From DOZZ01 sp963792655 (GTDB lineage Bacteria > Acidobacteriota > Terriglobia > Bryobacterales > Bryobacteraceae): DNA of 64,000 nt. The notes beneath the pieces are model-generated. The model was not told the DNA's origin, did not search any database, and was given only the letters and a program-made list of their open reading frames with translations. A program made the position numbers and the translations under genes. How positions within the stretch are numbered: the stretch's first letter is position 1; every line of letters begins with the position of its first letter. Positions 44,012 through 55,186 of the stretch are shown piece after piece. Where the stretch lies: NCBI GenBank assembly GCA_963792655.1, contig CAWBWU010000003.1:1-64000 (forward strand). The letters are read 5' to 3'.

Positions 44012-44737
44012 ATGTTTGAACAGACCTTCGTTTCACGAGGGCCGCGCGGCCGCTCGCCCGCGGCCATGGCTATCTCGCTCGCCGGCCAAACCGCGATCAT
44101 CGGTTGCTTGTTACTTGCGCCTTTGCTCCGTCCGCAAGCCCTGCGCTTCGCGATGCAACACACCGTTCTGGAATTGCCGCGCCTTACGCCTAAACCTCTG
44201 GAGCCCGTGCATCAGCAAACGCGCACCGCGGTGACCAGAAGTATCTTTCATCCCGCGACGTTGCAAGCACCTACCCATGTGCCGCAACGAATCGCAATGA
44301 TCACCGATCCCGCTCCCGACCTTGCGCTTCCCGCAGCCAGCACAACTGGCAGCGGCGGCGCGCTAACCGGCATGTTCGACGGGCTTGGCGATGTTGCGAA
44401 GCCACAGCCGGCAGCGCCTCCACCACAGCCCTCCGTGAAGAAGCCGCCCACACGTGTGCGCGTGAGTACCGGTATGCAGGAAGCGATGTTGATTCACCAG
44501 GTGAAGCCCGTGTACCCGGCGCTCGCACGTGCGGCGCGGGTCTCCGGCAGTGTCGTGTTGCAAGCCGAGATTTCGAAAGATGGCGTCATCCAGAAGCTGC
44601 AGGTAGTGAGTGGTCCCCCGCTGCTCACAAAGGCGGCGCTGGAGGCGGTTGCGCAGTGGCGCTACCGGCCAACACTGCTGAGCGGCGAGCCTGTTGAAGT
44701 CGCGACGCAGATCGTCGTGAACTTCGTCCTGAACTGA
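44012..44737 (+). CDS. TonB-family energy transducer-like protein
   Basis: 241 residues from ATG 44012. An N-terminal membrane helix (AMAISLAGQTAIIGCLLLAP), a Pro-rich periplasmic spacer (PQPAAPPPQPSVKKPPTRVR), and a C-terminal TonB domain (KPVYPALARAARVSGSVVLQ to AQWRYRPTLLSGEPVEVATQ). It is expected to couple the inner-membrane proton gradient to receptors such as the one at 39237. No ExbB or ExbD gene is in view. Confidence 0.9.
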   Translation: MFEQTFVSRGPRGRSPAAMAISLAGQTAIIGCLLLAPLLRPQALRFAMQHTVLELPRLTPKPLEPVHQQTRTAVTRSIFHPATLQAPTHVPQRIAMITDPAPDLALPAASTTGSGGALTGMFDGLGDVAKPQPAAPPPQPSVKKPPTRVRVSTGMQEAMLIHQVKPVYPALARAARVSGSVVLQAEISKDGVIQKLQVVSGPPLLTKAALEAVAQWRYRPTLLSGEPVEVATQIVVNFVLN

Positions 44738-44773
44738 CAAAGAATGCGACCATGGAGGGATCGTCACCTTGCC

Positions 44774-45534
44774 ATGGTCGACATTCACAGCCACATTCTT
44801 TGGGGTCTGGACGACGGCGCCGAGACCCTCGCCGACAGCATTGAAATGGTGCGCATGGCCGCCGCCGCAGGCACGACCGATATCGTCGCCACGCCGCATG
44901 CGAATCATGATTACCGTTTCGATACCGACGTTGTCGAGGCGCGTGTCGCCGAGTTGAACGCTGCATGTGAGGGCGCGCCGCGCATCCACTACGGCTGCGA
45001 CTTCCATCTGATGTTCGAGAACATCGAGGAAGCGTTACGCTCGCCCAAGAAGTACACCATCAATCACGGCCGCTACCTGATGGTGGAGTTTGCCGACAGC
45101 GTGATTGCGCCCAACATGAGCAGCGTGTTTCAAAACTTTCGCGCGCATGGAATTCAACCGATCATCACGCATCCCGAACGCAATATGGTGCTGCAGCGCG
45201 CGCCGAAGCGCCTCGAAGAATTTGTGGAGCAAGGTTGCTTAGTGCAAGTCACTTCGCAGTCGCTGCTCGGCCTGTTCGGCAGGCATGCGGAGCAGTGGGG
45301 GTGGAAGTGGATGGAGCGCGGGCTGGTGCACTTCGTCGCAAGCGATGCGCACGAAGTGATGCGCCGCACCACCAATCTCAAAGATGCTTATGAAGCGGTG
45401 GCGTCGCGCATGGGCGAGACGCGCTCGCAACAAGTGTTTCTGCTGAATCCCGCTGCCGTGGTGAACAACGACTCGCTGCCCTTCCGCCACTTCTCAGAGA
45501 CGAAGCCCGAGAAGAAGTGGTATCAGTTCTGGGG

Positions 45535-45538
<4 letters not shown>
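44774..45538 (+). CDS. CpsB/YwqE-type PHP phosphatase
   Basis: 254 residues from ATG 44774. Metal sites of the PHP fold: MVDIHSHILWGLDDGAE, IVATPHANHDYRF, YGCDFHLMFEN, ITHPERNMVLQ and FVASDAHEVMRRT. Family members are Mn-dependent tyrosine phosphatases acting on capsule-synthesis kinases (Gram-positive CpsB, YwqE). Here no capsule kinase is next to it, so the target is open. Its TAG stop overlaps the convergent MoxR stop on the palindrome CTAG. Confidence 0.88.
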
Positions 45539-46488
<950 letters not shown>

Positions 46489-46583
46489 TCGTTTTGAGGA
46501 TAGCGCAGCGTGGCCGGCCGGCGATCCCGGCCCCATGCTCTCCCTCGGGATCGCGCCTCCGAAAGGGGTCAACACCCGAAGTC

Positions 46584-46601
46584 AGCAATGCTAGCATTGC
46601 T
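46584..46601. promoter_or_regulatory. 18-base perfect palindrome, likely antitoxin operator
   Basis: AGCAATGCTAGCATTGCT is its own reverse complement and ends two bases before the antitoxin ATG (46604). Ribbon-helix-helix antitoxins of the FitA type bind such inverted repeats to repress their own operon, so this is the natural operator. Confidence 0.75.
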
Positions 46602-46603
46602 GT

Positions 46604-46852
46604 ATGGCGACTCTTACAATCCGGCGTGTGGACGAGGCGCTGAAAGCGCGTTTGCGCATTCGTGCCGCGCAGAACGGACGGTCGATGGAGGAAGAAGTAC
46701 GCGAAATTCTTCGCGCTCAAGTTGATGCCTCGCAGCCGGCAAAGTTGGACCTCGCCAAAGCTATTCGCAAACGCTTTGAGCCTTTGGGTGGCATGGAGTT
46801 ACGGCTGCCGCGGCGCGAACCGGTCCGCGATCCTCGCTTCCCTGCGAAATGA
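46604..46852 (+). CDS. FitA-like ribbon-helix-helix antitoxin
   Basis: 82 residues. The RHH motif is MATLTIRRVDEALKARLRIR and AAQNGRSMEEEVREILRAQV (Arc/MetJ fold). The C-terminal arm (FEPLGGMELRLPRREPVRDP) should wrap and block the toxin active site. The TGA stop overlaps the toxin ATG (ATGA at 46849). Confidence 0.92.
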   Translation: MATLTIRRVDEALKARLRIRAAQNGRSMEEEVREILRAQVDASQPAKLDLAKAIRKRFEPLGGMELRLPRREPVRDPRFPAK

Positions 46853-47265
46853 TCATTCTGGATACCAACGTCCTGTCGGAGGTATCCAAGCCCCTGCCTT
46901 CTCGGAAAGTTGTGGAGTGGCTTGCGGATCAGGACGGCGCGTTCGTGTTCTTGACCGCGATCACCCAAGCCGAGGTGCTCTACGGAGTTGAATTGCTGCC
47001 GGCGGGGAAACGGCGAACACGTTTGGCGGAACAGGTTCAGAAGCTGTTTGAGCAAGATTTCTCAGGGCGCATCCTGCCGTTTGACACTGATGCGGCTCAG
47101 CTATTCGCAAAGATTGTGGCCACGCGTGCAGCAGCAGGCCGCCCTATCGCACAAGCCGACGCTATGATCGCTGCCATCGCAAAGGCGCGGGGAGCCGTAT
47201 TCGCCACCCGCAATGTGGCCGACTTCGAACTCTGCGGCATTCGTTTAGTCAATCCGTGGGATTGA
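46849..47265 (+). CDS. FitB/VapC-like PIN-domain toxin
   Basis: 138 residues. PIN acidic residues: D in MIILDTNVLSEVSK, E in FLTAITQAEVLYGVE, D in IAQADAMIAAIAKARGA, and D in TRNVADFELCGI. PIN toxins cut tRNA or rRNA when freed from the antitoxin. Full length and intact. Its stop is one base from the convergent MutS-like gene. Confidence 0.93.
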   Translation: MIILDTNVLSEVSKPLPSRKVVEWLADQDGAFVFLTAITQAEVLYGVELLPAGKRRTRLAEQVQKLFEQDFSGRILPFDTDAAQLFAKIVATRAAAGRPIAQADAMIAAIAKARGAVFATRNVADFELCGIRLVNPWD

Positions 47266-47266
47266 T

Positions 47267-49054
47267 CTACCCCACGACCGGCAAACCGATCGCTCGCATC
47301 AACTCCAGCGCGTTGCTCTTTCTGACCACGCCGTCGCGCATGCGGTAGTCGAACGTGATCTGACCGTCCTTCAACACATCTTCGAAATGCACGTTCTCCG
47401 CGACAGGCGCGACGGCGTCCACAATGGCGGCTAACGCAAGATCGTGTGTGGTTACGAGTCCGATGGACGCGCGAGCTAACAAGCCTCGAATGATTCCTTC
47501 TGCCCCGATGCGACGGTCGTGAGAGTTTGTTCCTGCCAGAAGTTCGTCGAGCAAAAACAGCACCGGTTCGGGCAACTCGATGATTGTGCGAAGCCGTTTG
47601 ATCTCCGCATAGAAGCGCGATGTTCCGCCTTGCAACGAATCAGTCGCGCGAAGCGACGCGCCGATCGAACACGGCGACAACCGCAGTGACGCCGCACACA
47701 CTACCGACCCTGCTTGCGCCAGCACGGTATTGATTCCGACCGTGCGCAACAGCGTGCTCTTGCCCGACATATTGGAGCCGCTGACCAGCAGCAATCGCGT
47801 ACTGCTATCGAGCAGCACATCGTTTGCGACAGGCGAGGCGAGCAGCGGGTGAGCGATCTGCCGGCCATCAAACAGCGGCCCGCCCGTGGCGATTTGCGGA
47901 AACGGATACGCCGGGTGCTCGTAGGCGTATCCGGCAAGCGCTGACAATGCTTCGAACTCGCCAACAGCATCTAGCCAGCGCGGCACAGCTTCGCCCGACT
48001 CCGCGCGCCAGTGCTCGACAGCGAAGGCCAGTTGCGTGGTCCACAAAAGCAGCGGACCGAAGATACGCACGAAGGTGTTGTCGCGCGAATCGAGCATCTC
48101 CACCAAGCGCGCCAGCCGTGCAATGCGGCGCGACGGCGGTTCGCCCGCTGATTCCAGTGCTCCGCGCAGACGCAACAGCATCGGTGTCTGGAACTGCTCG
48201 GCTTCAAGCCGCCGCAGAACCTGACTCAGCAGCAACAAGTCGTGCCCGGGTTCCTCAACCGCTTCGGCAACTTGCCGCACCATCGGGATGAAGCGATAGA
48301 AAATCGCGGCTTCAATCAATCCCACGGCTACCAGACTCAGCCTCACCGGGATATTGCTGAACAGCGTGAGGACCAGCGCGATAATGAGCACCAGCGCAAT
48401 TGCAGATAGGATGCGCGCTGCCATCATGGCGTAGCGGGGAAATACGATCCGGGGCCTAATGCTCCACGCGCGCAGCGCTTCGGGATGTACGCCAGTACGG
48501 AAGTCTTCGCCGAGCACGGCCAAGTCTTCGCGCAGGTCGCATTTCCCCGTTAGCTCGCGCACGGCTTCCTGGCGTTCTGTGATTTCGCCTGGAGCTGACG
48601 GTGCTTGTAGCCAGCGCGCCAGCGTGTCCTCACCGACGCGCGTGCGTGCGGTCGTCAGCAGTTCAAAGAGAGAGCCTTTACCGAATACATCCAGATCGGC
48701 AGAGTAGGGATGATCGGGGTGCAGGAAGCGTTCGCCCGATTCCACAGGTTGCAGCAGCCGCCCATCTAGCCGCGCGAGCGCACGTTTATAGAAATCAACG
48801 CCGCGCCTGGCAAAGCGGATGCGCTCATGCGCCTTCTGCATCAGCGCCACAAGCGTGATGAAACAGATGACGGGCAACGCCAGCCACCACACGCGCAGTT
48901 GCAGACTGCCCAACACAGCCCACACCAGAAACGCGAACAGCACGAAGGTGAGCAACCGCAGATTGCCCAGGCGACGATGCTCACGCTCTGCGGTGTCCGC
49001 TCGCTCTTCACGGCTTGCGAGACGTTGCGCGTACTCGACGCGCGGGTCGGACAT
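47267..49054 (-). CDS. Membrane-anchored MutS-family ATPase
   Basis: 595 residues from ATG 49054. Two hydrophobic pairs: residues about 30-70 (RLLTFVLFAFLVWAVLGSLQ, LPVICFITLVALMQ) and about 210-250 (ILSAIALVLIIALVLTLFSN). A clamp-like helical part follows, and the ABC-type ATPase ends the chain: Walker A LLVSGSNMSGKSTLLRTVGI (about 425), signature SLQGGTSRFYAEIKRL, Walker B VLFLLDELLAGTNSHDR and switch TTHDLALA. The mismatch-binding N-terminal domain of MutS is absent. The start overlaps the fucosidase stop by TGATG. Role unknown; not standard mismatch repair. Confidence 0.85.
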   Translation of the reverse strand: MSDPRVEYAQRLASREERADTAEREHRRLGNLRLLTFVLFAFLVWAVLGSLQLRVWWLALPVICFITLVALMQKAHERIRFARRGVDFYKRALARLDGRLLQPVESGERFLHPDHPYSADLDVFGKGSLFELLTTARTRVGEDTLARWLQAPSAPGEITERQEAVRELTGKCDLREDLAVLGEDFRTGVHPEALRAWSIRPRIVFPRYAMMAARILSAIALVLIIALVLTLFSNIPVRLSLVAVGLIEAAIFYRFIPMVRQVAEAVEEPGHDLLLLSQVLRRLEAEQFQTPMLLRLRGALESAGEPPSRRIARLARLVEMLDSRDNTFVRIFGPLLLWTTQLAFAVEHWRAESGEAVPRWLDAVGEFEALSALAGYAYEHPAYPFPQIATGGPLFDGRQIAHPLLASPVANDVLLDSSTRLLLVSGSNMSGKSTLLRTVGINTVLAQAGSVVCAASLRLSPCSIGASLRATDSLQGGTSRFYAEIKRLRTIIELPEPVLFLLDELLAGTNSHDRRIGAEGIIRGLLARASIGLVTTHDLALAAIVDAVAPVAENVHFEDVLKDGQITFDYRMRDGVVRKSNALELMRAIGLPVVG

Positions 49055-50540
49055 CAAACCTGCACGCCAGTGATCTTTAAAACATAGGCATGACTGTGAG
49101 GCACGCTCGAACGCAGCGCGGGAGGAACCGTGACCACCAGACCATCGCCGCTCATGCGCGATGCGATTGCGCCGGCCGCGCCCACCATCGTGACCTGTGC
49201 GCCGGTGCCGCTCACACCGCGCAGCGCGATGGGCGCGTCCGGCCAGCGCGGCAGAATGGCGTACAACACACCGGGCTTCGCGGTGAAGAACGCATCCACC
49301 CGCGCATATCCGGATGGCGGCTCATCCACCATGTTGGTGATGTTGTACTCGGCCATGAACTCCTTCTCTTCCATCTTGGGATGCTGCCGGCGCTCCATTG
49401 GCGGGGTTGCGTCCATGCGTGCGTGCCATAGATCGCTTCGCCATTCGCCTTGAGCCAGCTTCCGATCTGCAGCAGCCGCTCCTGCATGATCACCGGAATG
49501 CGGCCGTCCGCCGTGGGTCCGATGTCGAGCAGCAGGTTGCCGCCGCGGCTCACGATGTCGATCAGCATCATCAACAGCTCGCGATCCGTGTGATAGTCGG
49601 TGAGCGTCTCCATGCGGTTGTAGCCGTACGAGTAGCCCATCCCGCGGCTCTCTTCCCACGGATGATTCGCGCTCTGCATGCCGGACGTGTATTCCGTGGT
49701 GTAGTAACCGCCGTGCTTATGGCGCGTGTCTTTGCCCCAACGATCGTCGACCACTACTTCGTTCGCGACAGGCGACTCGTTGAACAGCCAGGCCAGCAGT
49801 TCGGGAGATTGCCACTCCGCGCTGGTCAGTTCCCATTCGCCATCGGAGAAGATGATCGAGGGCTTACGTGATTCACCACGTCTTTAAACTGCGGGATCAT
49901 GTGCTCGCGCACGTAGCGTTTGCTTGATCGCTTAGCCAGAGCGGGTTGTACCACTCGTAGAGCGAATAATAGATGCCCATGTGGAGGCCCTGGCGCCGTC
50001 CGGCTTCGCACAGACTCGAGCAGTACGTCGCGCTTCGGTCCGATGTCGACCGCGTTCCACGGGCGGCCCCAACTGCGGTTGGCTTCCGCACTGCGCCAGA
50101 GCGTGAAGCCTTCGTGGTGCTTCGATGTCTGTGCCACATAGCGCGCGCCGGAACGTGCGAACACATCCGCCCAATGATCGGGGTCGAACAACTCCGCTCG
50201 GAACATCGGCGCAAAATCAAAGTAAGAGAAGTTGGACGCCATAGTTGCGGCTGTGAAACGCTGATGTTGCGTTTCCATTGGGCGCTTTTCTGCCGGCTTC
50301 GAGTGAGTTCCAATACCACTCTGCGTAGGGGTTCTCGCCCTTTACATGCGGCGCGGCGAAAGATGGAACGGAGTAGACGCCCCAGTGTATGAAAATGCCG
50401 AACTTCGCGCCGGTGTACCAGGCGGGCGAGGGCCGTTGATCGAGCGACGCCCAGTCCGCAGTAAAGCGGTTTTGCCCACGCAAGGCGGAGAGCGCAAACG
50501 GTACAGCACCGGCATATTTCAAGAGATCTCGGCGTCGCAT
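49054..50540 (-). pseudogene. Alpha-L-fucosidase (GH29), five or so frameshifts
   Basis: Segments in successive frames give a GH29 enzyme with a Tat signal (MRRRDLLKYAGAVPFALSAL), WYTGAKFGIFIHWGVYSVPS, RYVAQTSKHHEGFTLWRSAE, HMGIYYSLYEWYNPLWLSDQ, MIPQFKDVVNHV, DDRWGKDTRHKHGGYYTTEY, GGNLLLDIGPTADGRI and a C-terminal beta domain (SGYARVDAFFTAKPGVLYAI). Frame changes lie near 50270, 50010, 49920, 49865 and 49420. The gene would release L-fucose from glycans. So many shifts mark it as dead or badly sequenced. Confidence 0.88.
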
Positions 50541-50572
50541 ACGATGCCGTTAGCATATCGGAGAATCCGGCC

Positions 50573-52032
50573 ATGATGGATGCGGACAACTACTGGCTGA
50601 CGCGCATTGTCCTGCAGCGAGCGCTCGGTGTGGTGTACCTGATTGCGTTCGCGAGTGCGGTCAATCAGTTTCGTCCGCTGCTCGGTGAACACGGGCTGTT
50701 GCCGGTGCCGGCGTTTGTGCATGAAGCGCCGTTCAAAGAGGCTCCCAGCCTGTTCTTTTTCATACCGCGCGACTGGGCATTTATGACCGCTGCCTGGGTG
50801 GGTGTTGCACTCTCACTGGCAGTGGTGCTGGGCGCGGCGGATCGCCTCAATGCCTGGTGCGGCGCTGCGATCTGGGCGTTGCTCTACGTGCTCTATTTGT
50901 CGTTCGTGAATGTAGGCCAGATCTTTTATGGATTCGGATGGGAGTCGCTACTACTGGAAGCCGGCTTCTTCGCGATGTTCTTAGGCTCGCAGAACATGAT
51001 GCCGAACTTTGTAAACATCCTGATCTACCGCTGGCTGTTGTTCCGCATCATGTTCGGCGCGGGGATGATCAAATTGCGCGGCGATACTTGCTGGCGGGAT
51101 CTTTCCTGCCTCGACTACCACTACCAATCGCAGCCCATTCCCAACCCACTGAGTTGGTATTTCCATTGGGGTTCGGCGTGGAGCCATCGCGGCGGCGTGC
51201 TGGTCAATCACTTCTCAGAGTTGATTGTCCCGTTCTTTTATTTTCTGCCGCAGCCATTCGCAGGCATCGCCGGAATCATTACTATCATCTTTCAAGGGCT
51301 GATTATGGCCAGCGGCAATTTGTCATGGCTCAATTTCTTGACTATCGTGCTCGCGATACCCACCCTCGATGACCGCTTCTTCCGCATCTTCCACGCCTGG
51401 CGCATACCGGCGATGGTCATCCCCGGTGTGGGTTATCAGGCAATGATGGCCGCCGTCGGACTTATTCGTCATTTGTCTCAGCGTCGCTCCCGTAATGAAC
51501 ATGCTTTCAAACCGGCAGATCATGAACACGAGTTTCAATCCGTTTCATCTGGTCGGGACTTATGGCGCCTTCGGTGGCATCACGCGAGAGCGTTATGAGA
51601 TTGTGCTCGAAGGAACCAACGACGATGCCGGCAACCGGTACGGCGCATTGGAGCGAATACGAGTTCAAAGGCAAGCCGGGCAATCTGGCGAAGATGCCCA
51701 TTCAGATCGCGCCCTATCATTTGCGGCTGGATTGGTTGATGTGGTTCGCTGCGATGTCGGACTATCGCGAGCACCCGTGGTTCGTCCACCTGATTGCGAA
51801 GCTACTGCAGAATGATCGCGACACGCTGAGCCTGATGGGAGCGAACCCGTTTGCACAGCACGCGCCGCGCTTCATTCGTGCGCAAATCTATCTTTATCAA
51901 TTCACCACTCCTGAGGAACGCCGTAAAACCGGGAACTGGTGGAAGCGTCAACTCGCGGGCCGCTACTTCCCTGCTGTCTCGCTTGACGATCCCGCATTTC
52001 ACAACCTGATCGTGCAGCAAGGATGGGAATGA
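50573..52032 (+). pseudogene. Lipase maturation factor-like membrane protein, two frameshifts
   Basis: The first frame (50573 on) has about eight membrane helices with the LMF signature CWRDLSCLDYHYQSQPIPNP and HRGGVLVNHFSELIVPFFYF. Near 51460 the frame shifts (DLFVICLSVAPVMNML, then GTYGAFGGITRERYEIVLEG) and near 51640 again (EYEFKGKPGNLAKMPIQIAP, MWFAAMSDYREHPWFVHL), ending ...IVQQGWE at 52032. All pieces align to one LMF family protein of about 480 residues. Vertebrate LMF1 folds lipases; bacterial roles are unknown. Divergent from the fucosidase with 32 bases between. Confidence 0.75.
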
Positions 52033-53438
52033 AGAAGGCGGCAGTGATCGGGTCGGGACCGAACGGTTTGACGGCCGCCATCCTGCTCGCGCAAGCGGGG
52101 CTCGAAACCACGGTGTACGAAGAGCAGCCCACGTTCGGCGGCGGGATGCGTACTGCGGAGCTCACGCTTCCCGGCTTTCATCACGACGTCGCATCGGCGG
52201 TGCACCCGATGGCGGCAGGCTCACCGGTGTTCCACTCCTTCCCGCTCGCGTCATTCGGTTTGTCGTGGGTACATCCACCGTCGCAACTGGCGCACCCTTT
52301 CGATGACGGCACGGCGAAGGTCGTGAAACGCTCGGTTGCAATCACCGCGGAGCAGTTCGGGCGCGATGCTGTTGCGTACCGCGCGCTCTTCGGCTATTTG
52401 AGCCGGCGGTGGAACAAGCTCGCGACCGACATCCTGCAACCAGTGGTTCACGTGCCGAGCCACCCCCTGGTGCTCGGGCGGTTCGGAGTTACGGGCGCGC
52501 TACCGGCATCGGTTGTCGCAAAGACGTTGTTCCGCACAGAGGAAGCGCGCGCGGTGTTCGCAGGCATGGCGGCGCATTCTGTGTTGCCGCTTGACGCATC
52601 GCCGTCGGCTGCGTTCGGCATGATCATGCACATCACGGCGCACGCGCTGGGTTGGCCGGTGGCGCGCGGTGGCTCGCAATCGATTGCGAATGCGCTTGCG
52701 GGCTATCTGCAATCGCTGGGCGGCAAGATCTTGACAAGCACACGCATCGATTCGCTTGCGCAGTTCGATCGCGACACCGTCGTGATGTGCGATGTATCGC
52801 CGCGTCAATTCGTCGCAATGGCTGGGGATCGCTTGCCTTCTGCTTTCGCCCGCAAGCTCGAGCGCTTCCATTATGGTCCGGGGGTTTTCAAGATGGATTG
52901 GGCGTTGAGCGAGCCGGTGCCATGGCGCGCGAAGGAATGCGCCGGCGCGGCAACCGTGCATCTGGGCGGATCGTATGACGAGATCTTTGCGAGCGAGCAC
53001 GACGCCACACATGGACGCGTGAGCGAACGGCCGTTCGTGTTATTTGTACAGCCGTCGCTCTTCGATGCGTCGCGCGCGCCCGAGGGCAAACACACCGCAT
53101 GGGCGTACTGTCACGTGCCGCAAGGCTGCACTGAAGACATGACGGAGCGAATCGAGGCGCAAGTGGAACGCTTCGCGCCAGGCTTTCGCTCAACGATCCT
53201 TGCCCGCAGCGCGATGGGCTCGCACGCGCTCGAAGCGGGCAACCGGAATTTGGTTGGCGGCGACATTACGGGCGGCGCGCAAGATATCCGTCAGTTGCTC
53301 ATGCGGCCTACGCGGCATCTCTATCGCACGCCGCTGCGCAATGTGTACTTGTGCTCAGCATCAACGCCACCAGGCGGCGCGGTGCACGGCATGTGCGGGT
53401 ATCACGCGGTGCAGGCGGCCGTAGAAGACTGGCGCTAA
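52029..53438 (+). CDS. Phytoene-dehydrogenase-like FAD oxidoreductase
   Basis: 469 residues. ATG 52029 overlaps the previous stop by four bases (ATG 52023 is possible). FAD Rossmann motif AAVIGSGPNGLTAAILLAQA with the glutamate in TTVYEEQPTFGGGMRTAELT, the middle helical cap, and the C-terminal FAD motif LYLCSASTPPGGAVHGMCGY. Resembles the NAD(P)/FAD-dependent amine oxidase/desaturase group. The substrate is unknown; by context it could act on a metabolite made by the downstream ligases (weak inference). Confidence 0.85.
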   Translation: MKKAAVIGSGPNGLTAAILLAQAGLETTVYEEQPTFGGGMRTAELTLPGFHHDVASAVHPMAAGSPVFHSFPLASFGLSWVHPPSQLAHPFDDGTAKVVKRSVAITAEQFGRDAVAYRALFGYLSRRWNKLATDILQPVVHVPSHPLVLGRFGVTGALPASVVAKTLFRTEEARAVFAGMAAHSVLPLDASPSAAFGMIMHITAHALGWPVARGGSQSIANALAGYLQSLGGKILTSTRIDSLAQFDRDTVVMCDVSPRQFVAMAGDRLPSAFARKLERFHYGPGVFKMDWALSEPVPWRAKECAGAATVHLGGSYDEIFASEHDATHGRVSERPFVLFVQPSLFDASRAPEGKHTAWAYCHVPQGCTEDMTERIEAQVERFAPGFRSTILARSAMGSHALEAGNRNLVGGDITGGAQDIRQLLMRPTRHLYRTPLRNVYLCSASTPPGGAVHGMCGYHAVQAAVEDWR

Positions 53439-53445
53439 AGCTTTC

Positions 53446-55168
53446 GTGCGAACCTGTCCATTCATGGACCGCACACCGCTGATTGAGACTGTCCTGGGCC
53501 GCCGCGCATGGTTGAAGCTGATGCCGGTGCTGGCCACTGCACTGCAGGCGCAGACCCCACCGCCGCCAACGGTGGTCCCGTCCACCCCAGCACCTTCGGA
53601 TGTGACGCGCGAGATGTTGCAGCAGAGCATGAAGGTCGCGGACCTCAGCTTCACGGATGCCGAGCTCGACATGATGCTGCCCAGCGTCAATCAGGCTGTT
53701 GCAGAACTATCGCCGGCTGCGGCAGATCACGATCCCGCTCGATACGGAGCCGGCCACGCACTTTCAGCCACTGCCGCCCGATAAGCCGGTGCGCGCGAAG
53801 TATGTCGCGAGCAAGCTTCCGCATGCGCGCCGGCATGGATCGGTTGATGAACTCGCGTATCTGCCGGTCACGCAGCTTTCGCACCTGTTGCGCACGCGAC
53901 AGATTACGTCGATCGAGTTGACGCGAATGTATCTGGCGCGGTTGAAGAAACACGCGCCGGTCTTGAATTGCGTCATCACCATGACTGACGATCTCGCGTT
54001 GACGCAAGCGGCCGCAGCCGATAAGCTTCTGCGCGCGCATGACCATCATCATGCGTTGCTTGGCGTGCCCTGGGGCGCGAAAGATCTGTTCGCGACGAAA
54101 GGCATCGCGACAACTTGGGGCGCGGAGCCGTATCGCAGTCAGATGATCGACTACGATGCCACGATTGTCGAACGTTTGCGCGATGCGGGTGCGGTGTTGC
54201 TTGCCAAGCTCTCGATGGGGTCTCTCGCGCAGGGCGGCCTTTGGTATGGCGGCATGACGAAGAACCCCTGGAAGACGGACGAGACCTCGAGCGGATCGTC
54301 GGCAGGCTCAGCTTCGGCGTCCGCTGCCGGACTGGTGGGCTTCGCGATGGGCACCGAGACACTGGGGTCGATCATCAGCCCCAGCACGCGTTGCGGCGTT
54401 GCAGGATTGCGTCCGACGTATGGCCGCATCAGCCGCTACGGCGCGATGGGTCTGAGTTGGACCATGGATAAAGTTGGCCCTATCGCGCGATCGATTGAAG
54501 ATTGCGCGATGGTGTTGAACGCTGTGCATGGGCCCGACGGACGCGACACCACGGTGCGCGACATACCATTTCACTTCGATGCGCGACTGCGGCTGAAGAA
54601 GCTGCGCGTTGGTGTTGTGCAGGCAGAGTTCGACAAGGTGCGTCCCGAAGACAAAGATGTCTTCACCAAAGCTTTGGACGATTTGAAGAAAGCCGGTGTA
54701 CCGTCGCAACCGGTTGAGCTGCCCGATTTCCAGGCGGGAGCGCTCAGCGCGATTCTAAACGCAGAGGCCGCGGCGGCATTTGACGATCTCACGCGTGATC
54801 GCGGCATCGACAAACTCACCGCCCAGACTCCAGACGATTGGCCTAATCAGTTCCGGTCATCGCGCATGATCCCGGCTGTCGAGTACATTCGCGCGCAACG
54901 AGCACGCACATTGATGATGGCGAAGTTCGGCGAGTTCATGAAAGATTGGGATGTGCTCGTGTCGCCAGCGAACACGGCTCTCCTGCGCGTGACGAACCTG
55001 ACGGGGCATCCGCAACTGTGCGTTCCGTGCGGTTTCTCGACGGGGCACCCGCGCAGCCTGGTGTTCACGGGGCATCTCTATCAGGAGGGTGTACCGGTGC
55101 GTGTGGCCCTCGCTTACGAGAAAGCAACGCAGTGGCATACCATGCAGCCGCCGGGCTTTGAATCGTAA
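53446..55168 (+). pseudogene. Amidase (amidase-signature family), one frameshift near the start
   Basis: The N-terminal leader (53446 on, about 80 residues, with WLKLMPVLATALQAQ as likely signal) runs into another frame near 53700, where VNQAV should join NYRRLRQITIPLDTEPATHF. From 53699 the catalytic domain is clean: lysine in LLGVPWGAKDLFATKGIATT, the cis-serine in TSSGSSAGSASASAAGLVGF and the nucleophile serine in MGTETLGSIISPSTRCGVAG. It hydrolyses amides. Eighteen bases ahead of the SGNH gene. A single-base change would restore a normal 570-residue protein. Confidence 0.85.
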
Positions 55169-55186
55169 ATTCGATACACTCACCAG

